Shown here: positions 5,520-8,423 of the stretch, in pieces
How the letters are laid out: every line of letters begins with the position of its first letter
Position numbering within the stretch: position 1 is the first letter of the stretch
Assembly (NCBI GenBank): GCA_028869035.1
Contig: JAGWTL010000113.1
Span: 1-8,423 of the forward strand
Length of the DNA stretch: 8,423 bases
Reading direction: 5' to 3'
DNA from: Burkholderiales bacterium
GTDB lineage: Bacteria; Pseudomonadota; Gammaproteobacteria; Burkholderiales; Burkholderiaceae_C
Notes under the pieces: generated by a model
Databases searched by the model: none
What the model saw: only the letters and a program-made list of their open reading frames with translations
Told to the model about the DNA's origin: nothing
Program-made: the position numbers and the translations under genes

Positions 5520-6524
5520 ATGAGCACCCCCACCCTGCCCTACCCGGGCGCCATCACCGACGTGGCAGGCGTCGAAGCCGGCCACGACTCCGATCCGCGC
5601 CGCCCCACCGGCTGCAGCGTGGTCATTGCGCGTGGCGGTGCCGTGGGAGGGGTGGACGTGCGCGGCGCCGCACCCGGCACGCGCGAGACCGATCTGCTGC
5701 AGCCCGCCAACCTGGTGCCCCATGTGCACGCCGTGCTGCTGGCCGGCGGCAGCGCCTGGGGCCTGGACGCGGCCGGCGGCGTGATGCGCTGGCTGGACGA
5801 GAACGGCATCGGCCTGGATACCGGCCACGGCCTGGTGCCCATCGTGCCAGCCGCCGTGGTCTTCGATCTGGGCGTGGGCGACGGCCGCATCCGCCCCGAT
5901 GCCGCCGCCGGTTACCGTGCCTGCGCAGCCGCCAGCCGCAACATGCCTGCCCAAGGCAATGTGGGAGCAGGCAGCGGTGCGCTGGTGGGCAAGCTGCTGG
6001 GCCAGTCGCGCGCCATGAAGGGCGGCGTGGGCACGGCCTCGGTCAGCGCCGGCGGTTGCACCGTGGGTGCGCTGGTGGTCTGCAACGCCATGGGTGATGT
6101 GCTGGATCCGGCCACCGGGCAGCTCATCGCCGGCGCCCGCACGGCCGATGGCCGCGCCTTGCAGAACACACGCGACGCGCTGCTGGCCGGCCACCTGCCC
6201 CGGCATGTGCTGGCCGGCAGCAACACCACCATCGGCGTGATCGCCACCGACGCCGTGCTGACCAAGCCCCAGGCCCAGCGCCTGGCCCAGGTGGCCCACG
6301 ACGGGCTGGCCCGCAGCATCAACCCCGTGCACACCATGTTCGACGGCGACACGCTGTTCGCGCTGGGCACGGGGGCCAGCGGCAAAAGCGCCGACATGCT
6401 GTTGCTGGCGACGCTGGCGGCCGAGGCCACTGCGCGCGCCGTGGTCAATGCCGTGCATGCGGCCCGCAGCCTGACCCTGGCCGGCCAGACCTGGCCGGCC
6501 GCGTCCGAACTGACCCGCTCCTGA
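5520..6524 (+). CDS. P1 family (DmpA/S58-type) peptidase
   Basis: This 334-residue protein belongs to the P1/DmpA family of N-terminal nucleophile hydrolases. Characterised members cleave themselves into two chains and act as L-aminopeptidase/D-esterases or beta-peptidyl aminopeptidases; the substrate here is unknown. Family blocks seen are GAITDVAGVEAGH (10-22), the Gly-rich LLAGGSAWGLDAAGG (73-87), IVPAAVVFDLG (108-118), GNVGAGSGALVGK (146-158), GSNTTIGVIATDA (233-245) and HTMFDGDTLFALGTG (271-285). The self-cleavage site is likely within Asn235-Thr-Thr237, giving Thr in place of the DmpA Ser nucleophile. No signal peptide is seen, so it is probably cytoplasmic. The start is ATG 5520; an in-frame GTG at 5514 adds only two residues. 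There is no clear Shine-Dalgarno, but CATAAT at 5506-5511 could be a -10 giving a nearly leaderless mRNA. It may also be read through from rlpA. It converges with the DUF1631 gene. Confidence 0.92.
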   Translation: MSTPTLPYPGAITDVAGVEAGHDSDPRRPTGCSVVIARGGAVGGVDVRGAAPGTRETDLLQPANLVPHVHAVLLAGGSAWGLDAAGGVMRWLDENGIGLDTGHGLVPIVPAAVVFDLGVGDGRIRPDAAAGYRACAAASRNMPAQGNVGAGSGALVGKLLGQSRAMKGGVGTASVSAGGCTVGALVVCNAMGDVLDPATGQLIAGARTADGRALQNTRDALLAGHLPRHVLAGSNTTIGVIATDAVLTKPQAQRLAQVAHDGLARSINPVHTMFDGDTLFALGTGASGKSADMLLLATLAAEATARAVVNAVHAARSLTLAGQTWPAASELTRS

Positions 6525-6623
6525 TCGGCGCCCCGCCACGCCAGATCACCCTGGCCACCGGGCCGGAGCCAACACCGCCCAACGCCGCGGTCGCGGTCGA
6601 GCAGTCAATTTATTCGCAAGTTC
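6525..6623. other. Convergent intergenic interval
   Basis: These 99 bp separate the stops of the peptidase and DUF1631 genes. They are GC-rich with a short direct repeat of CGCGGT (6586-6597) and an AT-rich patch (AATTTATT, 6607-6614). I find no strong hairpin followed by a T-run, so any terminator here is either factor-dependent or not recognisable by eye. Confidence 0.5.
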
Positions 6624-8423
6624 TCAGGCCGGCGGGTCGCCCTGGATATCCATGTAGATGCTGTTGCGCATGGCCAGCTCCGCCACGGCGTCGAAGGCGC
6701 GCTCGACCACAGGCCCCTGCGACACCAGACGCAGCTGCTCCTGCGCGACCAGGCGGTCGAACATGCGCCGTGTCATGGAATGGTTGGAACCACTGGCGCT
6801 CGAGAACAGGCACAAGGTGGCCGGTTCGTTGACCCAGGCCAGTTGCAGGCGCAGCCAGTGCCCATCCAACTGCAGCTCCATCCAGCTGCCGGCTTGCAAC
6901 TGCTCCAGTGTCGGGCCGGGGATCGGAGCCGCGCTCTCCAGGGGCGTGTGGCCGGTGTCGGTATCCCGGTCCACCAGGCCCATGGGTTCGGTGCTCGGGA
7001 AGTCGACCGGCGCGGCTTCGGCGGGGGCCGGGCCGTCCGGGTCATCCGGGTCGTCCATGAAACCCGAGTCGCGGGCCTCCTCGGGCGCCAGCCAGGTCCT
7101 GGCCGCTGGCTGGGGCGCGGGCCGCTGGCTGCGTGTTGCCGCCACGCCGTCCATGCCGCCCTGGTGCAGGGCAAACAACTGGTCGAGAAACTGCTGCAGC
7201 TGATCCGGTGGGTAGTGGATGCGCTCCAGGCCCTGGCGCAGGCCCTGCACCAGTTGCGGGATCAGTTTGACGAGTTGTCCGGGCTGGTGTTTGGCCTGAT
7301 CGGGGCGCACGCTCCAGAACAGGTCTTCGAGCAGGGCCACGTGGTCGGGTTCACCGGGCTGGTCGACCCTGCCCTCGATCCGGGCCTGCGCCATGACCTG
7401 GGCCCAGGGGCCACAGGCGAAGTCCACCACCAGGTCGGGCACCAGCACCGTGCCGGGCTGCTTGCGGATGTGTTGCGCAATCTGGTCGGCCAGCTGGCTG
7501 CGCTTTTCAGCCTGCTGCAGGGCCTGCACGGCCGCCTGCTGCTGCGCCTGGCGGCGCTGCTCGGCCTGCGACCAGAGATGGCGCAGGCGCACCAGCACAC
7601 GCTCGAAGGTCTCGGCCACACCGGCCGCCGGGCTCAGGCGGGCCAGCACATCGCGCATGTCCGCCAGGAAATCGGCAAAGCCTTCGGCCGCCACGCTGTC
7701 GTAGGCAAAGCTGTGCTGCGCCAGCTCTTCGAGCAGAAGACGGGCCGGGTGCTGCTTGTCGCTGAAAAAATGCAGATCGCTGCGGGCCAGCTGCAGCAGG
7801 GCCGGCTTGAGGCCGCCGATGAGTTCACGCACGGGCGGCAGCAGGCGCTCATCGCCGGTGATGCTGGCAATGATGAGCCGGACAACCTCCTGCACCAGCC
7901 GGTCGGCGTCGGGCGTCGCCCCGGAAACCAGGCCATGCAGCTGCTGCACGGTCAGCTGGCCGGCATAGACCTGCTGCGCCAGCGCATGGTAGGGCGGGGC
8001 CGAGCCCTGGGGCGCAGCCTGCGCGGAGGCCGCCGGGGCCGGCGCCGATCCCGCACCCACGGCGCCGGGCGCCGCCGCCGTGCGCTGGATGACGTAAGGC
8101 ACCGGCTGCACCTGCTGTGCCTTCAGGTAGACCAGCAGCTCCTGGTAGACCGGACGCAGGCTCTTGCCCAGCAGGGGCACCATGATCTGGCGGCACTGTG
8201 TCTGCGCCGCGCTGTCCCCCTGCATCTCGCCGATCAGGCCTTGCAGGGCTTCGACATAGATCTCGGGGCGGAAGGGATTGCGCTCCGGGCGCACCTGGTC
8301 GAAGCCCAAGATGGCGCTGACCAGGGTGTTGAGTTCGGTCAGCTCGTGCTCGGCATCCATCAGCGCCTGTTGCAGGCCGCTCACGGCGCTGATGCGCGTC
8401 TGCACCTCCTGCTCGTCCATGAG
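6624..8423 (-). CDS. DUF1631 family protein, 5' partial
   Basis: This is the C-terminal part of a DUF1631 protein, a family of unknown function common in beta- and gammaproteobacteria. The frame runs off the right edge. The Met at 8420 (LMDEQEVQTR) lies within a conserved stretch and family members are usually well over 700 residues, so it is internal. Numbering from it: 1-112 conserved, with VRPERNPFRPEIYVEAL at 43-59; an Ala/Pro/Gly linker at 114-143; a helical region at 144-420 containing FFSDKQHPARLLLEEL (218-233) and a probable coiled coil with Gln/Ala/Arg repeats (281-318); an acidic, Pro-rich disordered stretch (430-505); and a beta-rich C-terminal segment (510-585: WMELQLDGHWLRLQLAWV, then LFSSASGSN). 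That last segment resembles a PilZ-like barrel in pattern but has no clear RxxxR...DxSxxG c-di-GMP motif. No signal peptide or membrane segment is visible in this part. Confidence 0.88.
   Translation of the reverse strand, partial: LMDEQEVQTRISAVSGLQQALMDAEHELTELNTLVSAILGFDQVRPERNPFRPEIYVEALQGLIGEMQGDSAAQTQCRQIMVPLLGKSLRPVYQELLVYLKAQQVQPVPYVIQRTAAAPGAVGAGSAPAPAASAQAAPQGSAPPYHALAQQVYAGQLTVQQLHGLVSGATPDADRLVQEVVRLIIASITGDERLLPPVRELIGGLKPALLQLARSDLHFFSDKQHPARLLLEELAQHSFAYDSVAAEGFADFLADMRDVLARLSPAAGVAETFERVLVRLRHLWSQAEQRRQAQQQAAVQALQQAEKRSQLADQIAQHIRKQPGTVLVPDLVVDFACGPWAQVMAQARIEGRVDQPGEPDHVALLEDLFWSVRPDQAKHQPGQLVKLIPQLVQGLRQGLERIHYPPDQLQQFLDQLFALHQGGMDGVAATRSQRPAPQPAARTWLAPEEARDSGFMDDPDDPDGPAPAEAAPVDFPSTEPMGLVDRDTDTGHTPLESAAPIPGPTLEQLQAGSWMELQLDGHWLRLQLAWVNEPATLCLFSSASGSNHSMTRRMFDRLVAQEQLRLVSQGPVVERAFDAVAELAMRNSIYMDIQGDPPA

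Noticed and set aside
5493..6539. 348-residue open frame on the minus strand
   Set aside because: It is antisense to the P1 peptidase gene, extremely rich in Gly, Ala, His and Gln, and matches no family I know; it is a GC-driven shadow frame.
6586..6599. Tandem CGCGGT repeat in the convergent interval
   Set aside because: Only two units are present; this is common by chance in DNA of this composition.

Overview
The window is GC-rich DNA with a codon bias toward G/C in the third position. Its gene families (PA0069-type radical SAM protein, DUF1631 protein, DUF411 + CusF-like copper pair, multidomain GGDEF-EAL protein) suggest a betaproteobacterium of the Burkholderiales, probably near the Comamonadaceae. 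That placement is inferred from gene content and general sequence character, not from a marker gene.

Layout. (1) From the left edge to 2500, + strand: the 3' part of a large membrane-bound c-di-GMP enzyme (extracytoplasmic Cache-like sensor, TM, HAMP, PAS, GGDEF, EAL); its N-terminus lies outside the window. (2) 2501-2892 has no intact gene. It carries a decayed fragment of the last domain of a CopA-type multicopper oxidase, in one open frame but with its copper-ligand segments deleted. (3) 2893-3741, + strand: two small periplasmic copper proteins, a Tat-exported DUF411 protein and a CusF-like protein in which Met occupies the position of E. coli CusF Trp44. (4) 3760-4848, - strand: a PA0069-family radical SAM protein, convergent with the copper pair (18 bp between stops). 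Its promoter overlaps a CTGT-N8-ACAG LexA box, so it is probably an SOS gene. (5) 5052-5480, + strand: a short RlpA-like lipoprotein without a SPOR domain. A perfect inverted repeat precedes it, and its predicted promoter would give an almost leaderless mRNA. (6) 5520-6524, + strand: a P1/DmpA-family (S58) self-processing peptidase. (7) 6624 to the right edge, - strand: the C-terminal 600 or so residues of a DUF1631 protein, N-terminus outside the window.

How the genes fit together. The DUF411 and CusF-like genes with the oxidase remnant look like the eroded remains of a periplasmic copper-detoxification operon that has lost its oxidase. The other genes are single housekeeping or accessory units. 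I see no RNA genes, insertion sequences, CRISPR arrays or prophage genes, and I do not see a complete undescribed multi-gene system. The points most worth checking are the LexA box on the radical SAM promoter, the frame-preserving decay of the oxidase, the CusF Trp-to-Met change, and the hairpin/promoter arrangement before rlpA.
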